Positions 7,881-15,830 of a DNA stretch of 32,974 nucleotides are shown here, piece after piece. This DNA is from Desulfovibrio sp. (GTDB lineage Bacteria; Desulfobacterota; Desulfovibrionia; Desulfovibrionales; Desulfovibrionaceae), in NCBI GenBank assembly GCA_031272715.1, contig JAISTH010000036.1, forward strand, positions 1 to 32,974, read 5' to 3'. Numbering within the stretch: position 1 is the first letter of the stretch; each line of letters begins with the position of its first letter. Below the pieces are notes generated by a model. That model saw only the letters and a list, made by a program, of their open reading frames with translations. It was not told the origin of the DNA and did not search any database. Position numbers and translations under genes: made by a program.

Positions 7881-9124
7881 TGTTAGATATCACAGCAAAA
7901 GAACAAATAGCCTTCATTTACCTAAAAAATCGTTCTGTCGCCACCCCAGTGGCGGATCTTGAATTTTTCGATAGGGATGAAATCGCATGCACATATAGTA
8001 ATGAATATCGCTCAAACGCAGACGCCGTTTCCATTGATCCAATAAATATTCCGATAAATATTAACACACATTTATTGAAAAACGGACATTTTGGCGTACT
8101 TCGGGATTCGGCACCAGATTTATGGGGCCAAATATTACTTGCAAAATTCCTAGATAAGTCCATTCGTGACTTAACAATATACGACCTTCTTTCCTCAGAA
8201 AATTCCTGTCGGATTGGCAATCTCGATTTTAGGAATAGCGAGGATATGGAAGGACGTGAGGCTCAATTGCCTTATTTTGCAGAACTTGAGCAATTGCTTG
8301 CTCTCGCCGAACACATAGAAAGAGAACAAGAGCCGCCAAAGGATTTAGATGCGCTCTTGCCTTTGCTGGTACAAGGATCCAGCATTGGTGGTGCAAGGCC
8401 TAAGTCCACTATTCTTTACAAGGACCGCCTTTGGATTGCGAAGTTCCCATCCATAGATGACGAATTTTCTAATGCACGTGTTGAATTCGCCACAATGCGG
8501 TTAGCATCACTCTGTGGGATACGCATCCCGGATATGGAAATTATTGACATTAATGGGAAAGAAGTTTTTTTTATCGAGCGATTTGACAGAAACCCTTTGC
8601 CTGACGGAACATTCGGGAGAACAGGCTATATTTCCGGGCTTTCCCTTCTTAAACTATCTGATGAGACACAACATTATGGAAGCTACGTTGCCATGGCAGA
8701 AGTATTGCGACATTACCCATATCCAGATGACGTCAATGAACTTTTTAAACGTATGATATTCAATATTCTTTGCAGAAATACAGACGACCACATGAGAAAT
8801 TTTGGATATCTTATCCAAGAAGACGAGACGTTGAGGTTGTCGCCGGCCTTCGACATTGTTCCTTCTCCATATTACGCAGGGATGGAGAGGGTTAGCAAAC
8901 AGGCAATCGGGGTTGGGAAAAAAGGCAAGGAAGGCAGCCTCAATAACGCCCTTTCTGTAGCCGCTACGTTCACATACTCCAGAGAAGAAGCGCTTGACGT
9001 CATCCATAAAATGATCGAGACGTTCTCGCAATGGAAGGAAGTCTTCTCCTCCGCAGACGTCACCGAAGAGGATATGGACAAACTCGACTTCGACATCGAA
9101 AGACGCTGGGGAGACAAGGTCTGA
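7880..9124 (+). CDS. hipA: HipA-family serine/threonine kinase toxin, 414 aa
   Basis: HipA toxins are protein kinases; the E. coli enzyme phosphorylates glutamyl-tRNA synthetase and induces persistence. Visible here: an N-terminal HipA domain (HLLKNGHFGVLRDSAPDLWG), a glycine-rich loop IGGARPKS near 170, the ATP-binding strand LWIAKF, the catalytic segment NTDDHMRNFGYL (Asp302/Asp303, Asn307) and a DFG-like metal site PAFDIVPSPY (Asp325). All key kinase residues are present, so it should be active. Length is close to E. coli HipA. The gene is clearly AT-richer than its neighbours, indicating horizontal acquisition with hipB. It ends exactly at the border of a convergent gene. Its own target is unknown. 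Confidence 0.9.
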   Translation: MLDITAKEQIAFIYLKNRSVATPVADLEFFDRDEIACTYSNEYRSNADAVSIDPINIPININTHLLKNGHFGVLRDSAPDLWGQILLAKFLDKSIRDLTIYDLLSSENSCRIGNLDFRNSEDMEGREAQLPYFAELEQLLALAEHIEREQEPPKDLDALLPLLVQGSSIGGARPKSTILYKDRLWIAKFPSIDDEFSNARVEFATMRLASLCGIRIPDMEIIDINGKEVFFIERFDRNPLPDGTFGRTGYISGLSLLKLSDETQHYGSYVAMAEVLRHYPYPDDVNELFKRMIFNILCRNTDDHMRNFGYLIQEDETLRLSPAFDIVPSPYYAGMERVSKQAIGVGKKGKEGSLNNALSVAATFTYSREEALDVIHKMIETFSQWKEVFSSADVTEEDMDKLDFDIERRWGDKV

Positions 9125-9355
9125 CTAGCCCTCGTCAGCACCCTGTAGAAGCTTCGCCTCCCACAATTCCTGATAATACATGCACGTCCCGGGATTCCAG
9201 GCGCTCGCGGTCGTGTGGTCGTAATTCTCCACAACCGGCCAATTAGTATATGGCCGAAGCGCCTCCGCAAAGGAATCGGCCTCGACGACACGCTCACGGC
9301 TTTTCTTCAGGTCGAGGTTCGGCCCCTCAATATACCATATTCTGTACCGTTGCAT
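9125..9355 (-). CDS. hypothetical protein, 76 aa
   Basis: A small soluble protein (begins MQRYRIWYIEGPNLDLKK, rich in aromatic residues) that I do not recognise. The start at 9355 has GGAG 7 nt upstream; the 87-residue version from 9388 would begin inside the terminator hairpin at 9373-9404. The gene abuts the hipA stop with no intergenic base and is transcribed toward hipA. Composition is intermediate between hipA and the GC-rich genome. The sequence pattern (strand, then helix from DSFAEALRPY, then an aromatic C-terminus) suggests a compact alpha/beta fold. Function is unknown. Confidence 0.6.
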   Translation of the reverse strand: MQRYRIWYIEGPNLDLKKSRERVVEADSFAEALRPYTNWPVVENYDHTTASAWNPGTCMYYQELWEAKLLQGADEG

Positions 9356-9372
9356 CGAACGACTCCATGAAG

Positions 9373-9404
9373 AAGCCGGGGAAGGCATAGACCTTCCCCG
9401 GCTT
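9373..9404 (-). terminator. rho-independent terminator, probably of the yeiH operon
   Basis: A perfect 13-bp stem (AAGCCGGGGAAGG at 9373-9385 with 9392-9404) has a 6-nt loop. On the minus strand it is followed by a CTTCTTC run and lies about 80 nt after the stop of the 54-residue gene. On the plus strand it is followed by GTTAC, so it may be bidirectional and also insulate hipBA. Confidence 0.7.
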
Positions 9405-9483
9405 GTTACATCAATGCCTGGGGGATTCCCGTACAGCGCCTCCCATTTTCAGGCGCACCTTCCGAAAAGTCCCCGTGATGCCA

Positions 9484-9648
9484 TCAGTGGACGCCGGGCA
9501 AGATGAACTTGCTGACGCAGAACAGCACCACCAGCAGCGTTATGCCGATCCCGATGCTCCAGCGGATGAGGCTCATCTCGGTGGCATCGAGGGGCTCGTA
9601 CTCCATCGACTGCACTTCTTCGCCGAACGTGACTTTCTTCTCTTCCAT
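9484..9648 (-). CDS. single-span small membrane protein, 54 aa, paired with YeiH transporter
   Basis: A short gene with an excellent ribosome binding site (AGGAGGAG) 8 nt before the ATG at 9648. The product starts MEEKKVTFGEEVQSMEYEP, an acidic cytoplasmic-type head of about 28 residues. A hydrophobic span follows (WSIGIGITLLVVLFCV, about residues 30-46), with a short KFILPGVH tail. It lies only 19 bp behind the transporter gene and ahead of the terminator, so the two should form an operon. No family is recognised. A small accessory or regulatory subunit of the transporter is the natural inference. Confidence 0.72.
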   Translation of the reverse strand: MEEKKVTFGEEVQSMEYEPLDATEMSLIRWSIGIGITLLVVLFCVSKFILPGVH

Positions 9649-9667
9649 GATGATCGCTCCTCCTACG

Positions 9668-11107
9668 TTAACCGGCGATCGGCGGAGTCATGCCGTGGAA
9701 GAACGCCCACGAGATGAACAGGCCGACCCAGATGATGAATCCGAACAGGCAGACGACGTACACCACGGCCAGCCTTCCGATGCCCTCCTCCATCAGCTTG
9801 CGGAAGTTGGAAACCATTCCGATGCTGAAGAAGGTCAACAGGAAGAAGATGACGCGGAATCCGTTGATCGTGCCGGAGAGGCTGTTGCCGAGCTTCTTGA
9901 GTTCGGGCGACTGCACGCAGACGAGCAGCAGGATCAGGAAGGTGACCAGATAGCCGAGGACGAAGCGGGGGAATCTCTCCCACACGTCGCTCCACCCCAT
10001 GGTGCGCGAGCCGTCCGGGGCCTTCTCGAACTTGGTCGTCCATATGTAGGCGAGCACCAGGGACCACACGCCGATGAAGATGTCGATGAAGATCTTCACC
10101 GTGGTGGTGACCATGACGATCCAGCCGGTGGACCAGTTGATGCCCTGCTGGGCCGCCTTGGCCAGGATCAGGGATTCGGTGATCTGTCCGCTGGCGATGG
10201 CCCCGCCGTCGGACTTGACGGCCAGTCCCATCCAGCCGCCCGCGACCATGGGCTCGGAGGTCAGGAAGTACTGGGCCACGAAGGGCAGTATCAGCATCTC
10301 TATGCACGTGAAGACCACCACGAGGGAGGACACCATGATGGGCACCACGGGCCGGGCGCGGATGGCGGCGCCGGTGGCGATGGACGCCGAGACGCCGCAT
10401 ATGGAGATGCCCGAGGCCAGGGGGGCCGCCCATTCCTTGCTGAACTTGAAGTACTTCCGGGAGACGTAATACACGACGGCCCAGTAGAGCAGGTACGCCT
10501 CGACGATGGCGCACAGTCCCCGGAAGATGACATGGCCCGCGAAGCCGGCGGCGTCCGCGGCCTTGACGCCGAGTTCGGCGCCCATGATGACGATGGCTAT
10601 CTTGACGAAGAGCTCCGGACGGCAGGCGTCCTTCAGGCTGTTCGCCAGACCGGGGAGGAAATTGCTGATGCAGATGCCGACGACAAGGGCGAGGATCAGC
10701 CCCGCCTCGGTACTCAGCCCCAGCGCCCAGGGGATGCCCAGGGATTTGATCCGGGTGGGGGGAGCCGCGATGTAGCCGTTGGCGCCGATCGTGTAGCAGA
10801 TGATGGCGATGAAGAAGATGATCGTGAAGGACCGCACGAAACTGGCCACGTTGCCGCCCAAAAGCTTCGTGCCGTAGGCGAGCGCTCCCGTGATGGCCAC
10901 GTAGGTGACCAGCAGCGACGCCCACCCCGCCATCAGGCCTTTTGTGGCAGGCTTCCACGCGTCCAGCGGGGAGTTCACCCACATGCCGGTTCTCACGACC
11001 CAGCCCAGAAGGTCGATGTTCCACATCTTCGCGAAGGCCAGAATGAATATGACCGTCCCGATGAGGAGCGCGACCTTGTCCTCGTTGAATGTTTGCTGTG
11101 ATGCCAT
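9668..11107 (-). CDS. YeiH/UPF0324-family membrane transporter (putative sulfate exporter family)
   Basis: 479 residues with about eleven hydrophobic segments throughout. The family hallmark is in GISICGVSASIATGAAI (near residue 240), and other segments align with UPF0324/YeiH proteins (IIFFIAIICYTIGANGY, PPIAG end). YeiH-type proteins are annotated as putative sulfate or sulfur-anion exporters, mostly by context; substrate has rarely been shown. The start at 11107 is chosen for AGGAGT 7 nt upstream; the 515-residue frame from 11215 adds a GC-rich segment without a ribosome binding site. It heads a two-gene operon with the 54-residue membrane protein. The protein is longer than E. coli YeiH because of extra N-terminal and C-terminal spans. 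In a sulfur-respiring bacterium a role in sulfonate, sulfite or sulfate traffic is plausible but inferred. Confidence 0.8.
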   Translation of the reverse strand: MASQQTFNEDKVALLIGTVIFILAFAKMWNIDLLGWVVRTGMWVNSPLDAWKPATKGLMAGWASLLVTYVAITGALAYGTKLLGGNVASFVRSFTIIFFIAIICYTIGANGYIAAPPTRIKSLGIPWALGLSTEAGLILALVVGICISNFLPGLANSLKDACRPELFVKIAIVIMGAELGVKAADAAGFAGHVIFRGLCAIVEAYLLYWAVVYYVSRKYFKFSKEWAAPLASGISICGVSASIATGAAIRARPVVPIMVSSLVVVFTCIEMLILPFVAQYFLTSEPMVAGGWMGLAVKSDGGAIASGQITESLILAKAAQQGINWSTGWIVMVTTTVKIFIDIFIGVWSLVLAYIWTTKFEKAPDGSRTMGWSDVWERFPRFVLGYLVTFLILLLVCVQSPELKKLGNSLSGTINGFRVIFFLLTFFSIGMVSNFRKLMEEGIGRLAVVYVVCLFGFIIWVGLFISWAFFHGMTPPIAG

Positions 11108-11962
11108 ATGTTGACTCCTTGTTGCTGGAAATCCGATGCCGCCGAAAGCGGGATCGGCCATGCATCCCAATAAGACACCAAGAAACCGTGAACCATTTTT
11201 GGCCGCACTGATCAAGGGACGGCGGAGGCCGATCCCCTCATCCGAACGATGGCATCACCCAACCGACGTTGGGAGCACTTCAGGCGGTCGGTTTTGCCGA
11301 CCGCATCCTGGTGGCGACGTCCTCCTTCATGCACGCCTGTGAATCCTGCACACTCCGACGACGGGGCATCGCGCCATCTGCGTGCCACGTCCACGAAAAG
11401 CCAGACGCATGCATGCCTGCATGCCACAACCCATGCGCAATCTCCGACACGTCCGGAGACGGGGTCCGGCACGGTGAACTCGGAAACTCCCGCGCAGCGG
11501 ACTTGGACGCGGCCAAATTGCCCAAGCCGATGCAGTCGCCGCCATGTGGCGATGTCCACCCCGCTGTCGGCGCGGGTTTGCCGGCCACAGTCGAGGGATT
11601 GCGCATTGCCGCCGCTCATAGCACGTTTCCGGAACCAATCGCAAGAAATATTTGCCTGAACGCATCCAGGTCCCGGATTTCCTGCGCATCAGGCCGCCGG
11701 TTCCGGTTCTGGACGGCCCCGTCCCACGATGGCCGGATCCCTCGGTCCCGCCACTTCCCCCTTCTTCCGGGCCCTGGATCCTTGGGCTTTGTAAATATAA
11801 CTAAGTCGATCGTTTTTATGATATTTACTTCCGATCTGGCCGTCAAGGGATTCCTCCACCGGAAGGAAAAAATCCCTCCCCCTGCGGCCGCCATCATGGC
11901 GCCCCCTCCCGCCCCTTGCCCAGGGCCGGCCGATGCCGTACTCTGCCCGGCCGGAGGTTTTC
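11108..11962. other. long divergent intergenic region
   Basis: It lies between the divergent yeiH-type and epimerase genes. Frames that are open here show no family resemblance. A GCATGCATGC-rich low-complexity stretch is present near 11408-11426. The only AT-rich part is 11788-11832, which contains an 8-bp inverted repeat (separate entry). The epimerase ribosome binding site GGAGG is at 11952-11956. No clear sigma-70 promoter was found for either gene. Confidence 0.4.
11791..11828. promoter_or_regulatory. AT-rich inverted repeat, possible operator
   Basis: GTAAATAT (11791-11798) and ATATTTAC (11821-11828) are perfect inverted copies 22 bp apart, so their centres are 30 bp, about three helical turns, from each other. 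They stand in an otherwise GC-rich intergenic region, 135-170 bp before the epimerase gene. A dimeric regulator site or a promoter-associated element is possible. No specific regulator can be named. Confidence 0.35.
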
Positions 11963-12970
11963 ATGCACGTCCTCGTCACCGGAGCCGCCGGCTTCATCGG
12001 CTACCATCTGGCGCATCGCCTGCTGTCCCGGGGCCATCGCGTCGTCGGCATCGACAACTGCTCGCCGTACTACGACGTCGCCCTCAAGGAAGCCCGGATA
12101 GCGCAGCTCGACGCCCTCGGCGGACAATGGCGCTTCGTCCGGATGGACATCTCCGATGCCGACGCCATGGCGAACCTGTTCTCGAAGGAGGACTTCTCCC
12201 ACGTCCTCCACATGGCGGCCCAGGCAGGCGTCCGGTACAGCCTGGTCGCTCCCGATGCCTACGTCTCCGCCAATCTCGTCGGATTCGCGAACCTGCTCGA
12301 ATGCTGCCGACGAAACGACATCGCCCACCTCGTCTTCGCCTCGTCGAGTTCCGTCTACGGGCTGAACACGGCCCAGCCCTTCGCGACCACCCAGAACGTG
12401 GACCATCCCGCCAGCCTCTACGCGGCGACGAAGAAGAGCAACGAACTCATGGCCCACGCCTACAGCCACCTCTTCCGCTTCCCCTGCACGGGGCTGCGCT
12501 TCTTCACCGTCTACGGGCCATGGGGCAGGCCGGACATGGCGATGCACCTCTTCACCGACGCCATCCTCAACGATCGCCCCATCGACGTCTTCAACGAAGG
12601 AAGGATGCGGCGGGACTTCACCTACATCGACGACATCGTCGAGGGAGTGGCGAGGATCATGGACATGCCCGCCGGCCCCGACCCCGCCTTCGATGCCGAC
12701 GCCCCGAATCCCTCCTCCAGTTCCGCCCCCTGGCGCATCTACAACATCGGCAACAATCGCACCGTGGAACTGAACGAATTCATCGACACCCTCGAGAAGG
12801 CGCTGGGCAAAAAGGCCAGACGCAACCTGCTCCCCATGCAGCCCGGCGACGTCGCCGCCACCTGGGCCGACGTGGACGATCTCGCGGCCGTCACGGGGTT
12901 CGCCCCGTCGACGCCCCTCGCCGTCGGCATAGAAAAGTACGTGGCCTGGCATCTGGCCTACTACAAATGA
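11963..12970 (+). CDS. NAD-dependent epimerase, UDP-glucuronate 4-epimerase type
   Basis: 335 residues, an extended short-chain dehydrogenase/reductase. The N-terminal Rossmann motif is GAAGFIG (residues 7-13); the catalytic Ser/Tyr/Lys appear in SSSSVYG (near 130) and YAATKKSNE (Tyr near 152). The segment GLRFFTVYGPWGRPDMA is characteristic of the UDP-glucuronate 4-epimerase (CapI/LpsL) group, which makes UDP-galacturonate for capsule or LPS. The start at 11963 follows GGAGG with 6-nt spacing; a frame from 11933 adds ten residues without support. It leads a tightly spaced plus-strand run (15 bp to the U32 gene), though those genes do not share an obvious pathway. Substrate specificity is inferred from motif similarity. 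Confidence 0.87.
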   Translation: MHVLVTGAAGFIGYHLAHRLLSRGHRVVGIDNCSPYYDVALKEARIAQLDALGGQWRFVRMDISDADAMANLFSKEDFSHVLHMAAQAGVRYSLVAPDAYVSANLVGFANLLECCRRNDIAHLVFASSSSVYGLNTAQPFATTQNVDHPASLYAATKKSNELMAHAYSHLFRFPCTGLRFFTVYGPWGRPDMAMHLFTDAILNDRPIDVFNEGRMRRDFTYIDDIVEGVARIMDMPAGPDPAFDADAPNPSSSSAPWRIYNIGNNRTVELNEFIDTLEKALGKKARRNLLPMQPGDVAATWADVDDLAAVTGFAPSTPLAVGIEKYVAWHLAYYK

Positions 12971-12985
12971 GGCCAGATCCCGCCC

Positions 12986-15046
12986 ATGCCCGATCCAGCC
13001 CCCCAGTCCGTCCCTCCCGCCCCGACGCCGAGTCGGCCCGAAATACTCGCCCCGGCCGGCGACGTCGCCTCCTGCATCGCCGCCCTCGCGGCCGGCGCGG
13101 ACGCCGTCTACGTCGGCATGAAACACTTCTCGGCCCGCATGGAGGCCACGAACTTCAGCCTCCCAGAACTCGCGCGCCTCGCCACCCTGGCCCACGAAAA
13201 AGGCCGCCGCCTCTACGTCGCCTTCAACTCCCTGGTCAAGCCGTCGGAGGTCGGCGCCGCCTGGCGTCTCCTGGTCAGGCTGCAGCGTCAGGTGCATCCC
13301 GACGCCATCATCCTGCAGGACATCGGGATGCTGGATCTGGCCGCGCAGGCAGGATTCAAGGGTGGACTCTTCCTGTCGACCCTGGCCAACGCGACACATC
13401 CCGAAGCCTTGTCGCAGGCCTGCGCCATGGGCGCCACACGGGTGATCCTCCCCCGGGAACTCTCCTTTGCGGAAATCCGCGCCATGGGGGCCATCTGCCC
13501 CGACGGACTCGACCTCGAATGCTTCGTCCACGGCGCCTTGTGCCTCTGCGTGTCGGGACGCTGCTACTGGTCCAGCTATCTCGGCGGCAAGAGCGGCCTG
13601 CGCGGCCGATGCGTGCAGCCCTGCAGACGTGAGTACGCGGCGTCCGCGGGCCAGGCCTCGGGACGTCAGGGCAAAAAAGCGCAAACCTCCGGCACCCGCG
13701 GCCACGTGTGCCTCTCCTGTCTCGACCTGTCGCTGGATGCGGCGGTGCGGGACCTGATGACCGTGCCCCATCTCGTCTCCTGGAAAATCGAGGGCCGCCG
13801 CAAGGGCCCCCATTACGTCTCAAGCGTCGTGTCCGCCTACCGTCTGCTCAGGGACGAGACACCCGACAGGCAACTGGCCCGCGACGTGTCGCAACTGCTG
13901 TCCACGGCCCTCGGACGGGCGACCACCACCGCCCGGTTCATCGGCGGCAAGCCGATCCTCCCGACGGGAACCGCCCTGCAGACGAGTTCCGGCCATCCCG
14001 TGGGCCAGGTCGAGATCAAGGACCGCATGCCGATACTGCTGCCGAGAATCCCCCTCCAGGCCGGCGACCTGCTGCGCATCGGAACCGAAGGGCGGGCAGG
14101 CCACACCACCGTCCCGGTCAAGACGCCGGTCGGAAAAGGCGAGGTCTTCCCTCTGGATCCGAAGCGCCATGGCCGCGTCGCCCCGGGGACGCCAGTCTAT
14201 CTCGTCGACCGCCGGGACCGGCAGGCCGCGCGTCTCGCGGACCCATGGCGCAAACGGTACGAAGCCATCGCCCCGAAGGCCACGGAACCGGTCCAGGGCG
14301 ACGTCCGCATGCCGCGGCCAGCCCCTAGAGCCCCCCGAAAGGATCTCGTCCTGCTGCCGGGCATCCCCCAGGGACAGGAGACGAAAGGATCCCCGAAGAC
14401 CTTCTCCTGCCTGTGGGTCTCGCCCAAGTGCCTCACCCTTTCCCGCACCGTGCAGGCGCGCTTCGGCTGGTGGCTCCCTCCCGTGATCTGGCCCGCCGAG
14501 GAGGCGGAACTGCTCCGGCACATCCGGACGCTCCTGCACAACGGCGCGCGGCATTTCGTGTGCAACGCCCCGTGGCAGCGAGGCCTCTTCCCCGGCGACG
14601 CCACGGACCTGGACCTTCTGGCCGGGCCCTTCTGCAACACCGCGAACGCCATGGCGCTGGAAGTCCTCGCCGGGCTGGGGTTCGCCGGCGCCTTCGCGAG
14701 CCCAGAACTCGACCGGGAGAGTCTCCTTGCGCTCCTGCGGCAAAGCCCTCTGCCTCTGGGACTGGTGCTGAGCGGCCACTGGCCCGTCGGTCTCAGCCGC
14801 TTCGCCGCCACCGGCGCCGGCCGCGACCGGGTCTTCGTCAGTCCCATGGGGGAACGGTTCTGGATGCGCCAATACGGCGGCACGGCTTGGATCTATCCCG
14901 CATGGCCCCTGGACATGACGGAACACCGGGAGGAACTCGAACGGGCGGGATACAGCTTCTTCGCCCACATGCAGGAACGCCCTCCCCAAGGCCTGAACCA
15001 GGCCCCCAGAAAGAGCTGCTTCAACTGGGACGGACAACTCCTGTAG
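12986..15046 (+). CDS. peptidase U32 family protein
   Basis: 686 residues. The N-terminal TIM-barrel-type domain begins PEILAPAGDVASCIAAL and continues with ADAVYVGMKHFSAR, both typical of the family. The signature ECFVHGALCLCVSGRC lies near residue 178, followed by GRCVQPCRREY and CLSCLDLS. The cysteines resemble the iron-sulfur ligands of the UbiU/RlhA/TrhP proteins. Several U32 members are RNA hydroxylation factors (tRNA ho5U34 or 23S rRNA ho5C) rather than proteases, so that is the likelier role, by inference. The C-terminal half (about 330-686) contains a small beta-barrel-like region and a further domain. No good ribosome binding site precedes 12986, so translation may be coupled to the epimerase 15 bp upstream. 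Confidence 0.82.
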   Translation: MPDPAPQSVPPAPTPSRPEILAPAGDVASCIAALAAGADAVYVGMKHFSARMEATNFSLPELARLATLAHEKGRRLYVAFNSLVKPSEVGAAWRLLVRLQRQVHPDAIILQDIGMLDLAAQAGFKGGLFLSTLANATHPEALSQACAMGATRVILPRELSFAEIRAMGAICPDGLDLECFVHGALCLCVSGRCYWSSYLGGKSGLRGRCVQPCRREYAASAGQASGRQGKKAQTSGTRGHVCLSCLDLSLDAAVRDLMTVPHLVSWKIEGRRKGPHYVSSVVSAYRLLRDETPDRQLARDVSQLLSTALGRATTTARFIGGKPILPTGTALQTSSGHPVGQVEIKDRMPILLPRIPLQAGDLLRIGTEGRAGHTTVPVKTPVGKGEVFPLDPKRHGRVAPGTPVYLVDRRDRQAARLADPWRKRYEAIAPKATEPVQGDVRMPRPAPRAPRKDLVLLPGIPQGQETKGSPKTFSCLWVSPKCLTLSRTVQARFGWWLPPVIWPAEEAELLRHIRTLLHNGARHFVCNAPWQRGLFPGDATDLDLLAGPFCNTANAMALEVLAGLGFAGAFASPELDRESLLALLRQSPLPLGLVLSGHWPVGLSRFAATGAGRDRVFVSPMGERFWMRQYGGTAWIYPAWPLDMTEHREELERAGYSFFAHMQERPPQGLNQAPRKSCFNWDGQLL

Positions 15047-15056
15047 ACGCCCAGCC

Positions 15057-15830
15057 ATGACGTGCCCCGAAGACGCCGCCCGCCTCTATCCGAGAGGACT
15101 CTTCCAGCCCGAAGCCGGACCGCGCTTCGGCATGGACGGCCTGCTCCTGGCCGCCTACGCCGCGGATCGCTGCGAAACCCTCGGCCTGTCTCCCCTGTCG
15201 GCGGTGGAACTCGGATCGGGATGCGGGGCCGTCCTGCTGGGTCTCGCCCTGCGTCTGCCCAAGCTGCGAGGACTCGGCATCGATCGGGACGCCCCCCTTC
15301 ACGAAGCGTCCCTGCGCAATGCGGAGTTGCTGGGCGTCGACGACCGCATCGGCTTCCTCCTGCGGGATCTCTCCTCCCCGTCCCCCATCGAGGGCGTCCG
15401 GGAAGGCCACTTCGACATAGCCCTCGCGAATCCCCCCTACGGCCTGCCCGGCACCGGCAGACCCTCCCCGAACCCCGCGAGGGAGGGCGCCCACAGGTCC
15501 GCCGACCTCCAGGCCTTTCTCGGGACCGCCTCGCGCCTCCTGCGCCACCACGGGCACCTCTTCTGCATCTTCGCCGCCGCGGGCCTTTCCAGGCTCTGTC
15601 GGGGGATTGACGACGCGGGGCTCGGCCTGCGCTCGCTGGTCCCCGTGCGCAGCCATCCCGGCGAGCCGGCATTGCGCGTCCTGGCGCACGCCCGCAAGGA
15701 CGCGGCCTCCGACACCCGCATCGAGGCGGGACTGACGCTGCACCCGACCCCGGAACACCCGACCGGCGAGTGGCATCCGGACGCCCTCGCCTTCTGCCCC
15801 TGGCTCGCCGCCGGGAAGGGAACGCCATGA
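15057..15830 (+). CDS. TrmN6/YfiC-like N6-adenine methyltransferase
   Basis: 257 residues with a class I S-adenosylmethionine fold. Motif I is ELGSGCGAVLLGLAL (near 51-65) and the catalytic NPPYG motif IV is near residue 128. The preceding YPRGLFQPEAGPRFGMDGLLLAAY matches the N-terminal signature of tRNA1(Val) (adenine37-N6)-methyltransferase-like enzymes. Substrate is inferred; other small-molecule or protein N-methyltransferases share NPPY. It starts 10 bp after the U32 stop and its own stop overlaps the helicase start (ATGA), so it sits in the middle of a translationally coupled run. A tRNA-modification role would fit with the U32 neighbour. Confidence 0.78.
   Translation: MTCPEDAARLYPRGLFQPEAGPRFGMDGLLLAAYAADRCETLGLSPLSAVELGSGCGAVLLGLALRLPKLRGLGIDRDAPLHEASLRNAELLGVDDRIGFLLRDLSSPSPIEGVREGHFDIALANPPYGLPGTGRPSPNPAREGAHRSADLQAFLGTASRLLRHHGHLFCIFAAAGLSRLCRGIDDAGLGLRSLVPVRSHPGEPALRVLAHARKDAASDTRIEAGLTLHPTPEHPTGEWHPDALAFCPWLAAGKGTP

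Noticed and set aside
9503..11101. 532-codon plus frame opposite the yeiH-type gene
   Set aside because: Asp/Gly/His-rich antisense frame. The minus strand encodes an evident multi-span membrane protein.
11269..13632. 787-codon plus frame spanning the epimerase and U32 genes
   Set aside because: It runs through the true genes in another frame and gives Arg/Pro/His-rich sequence without motifs.
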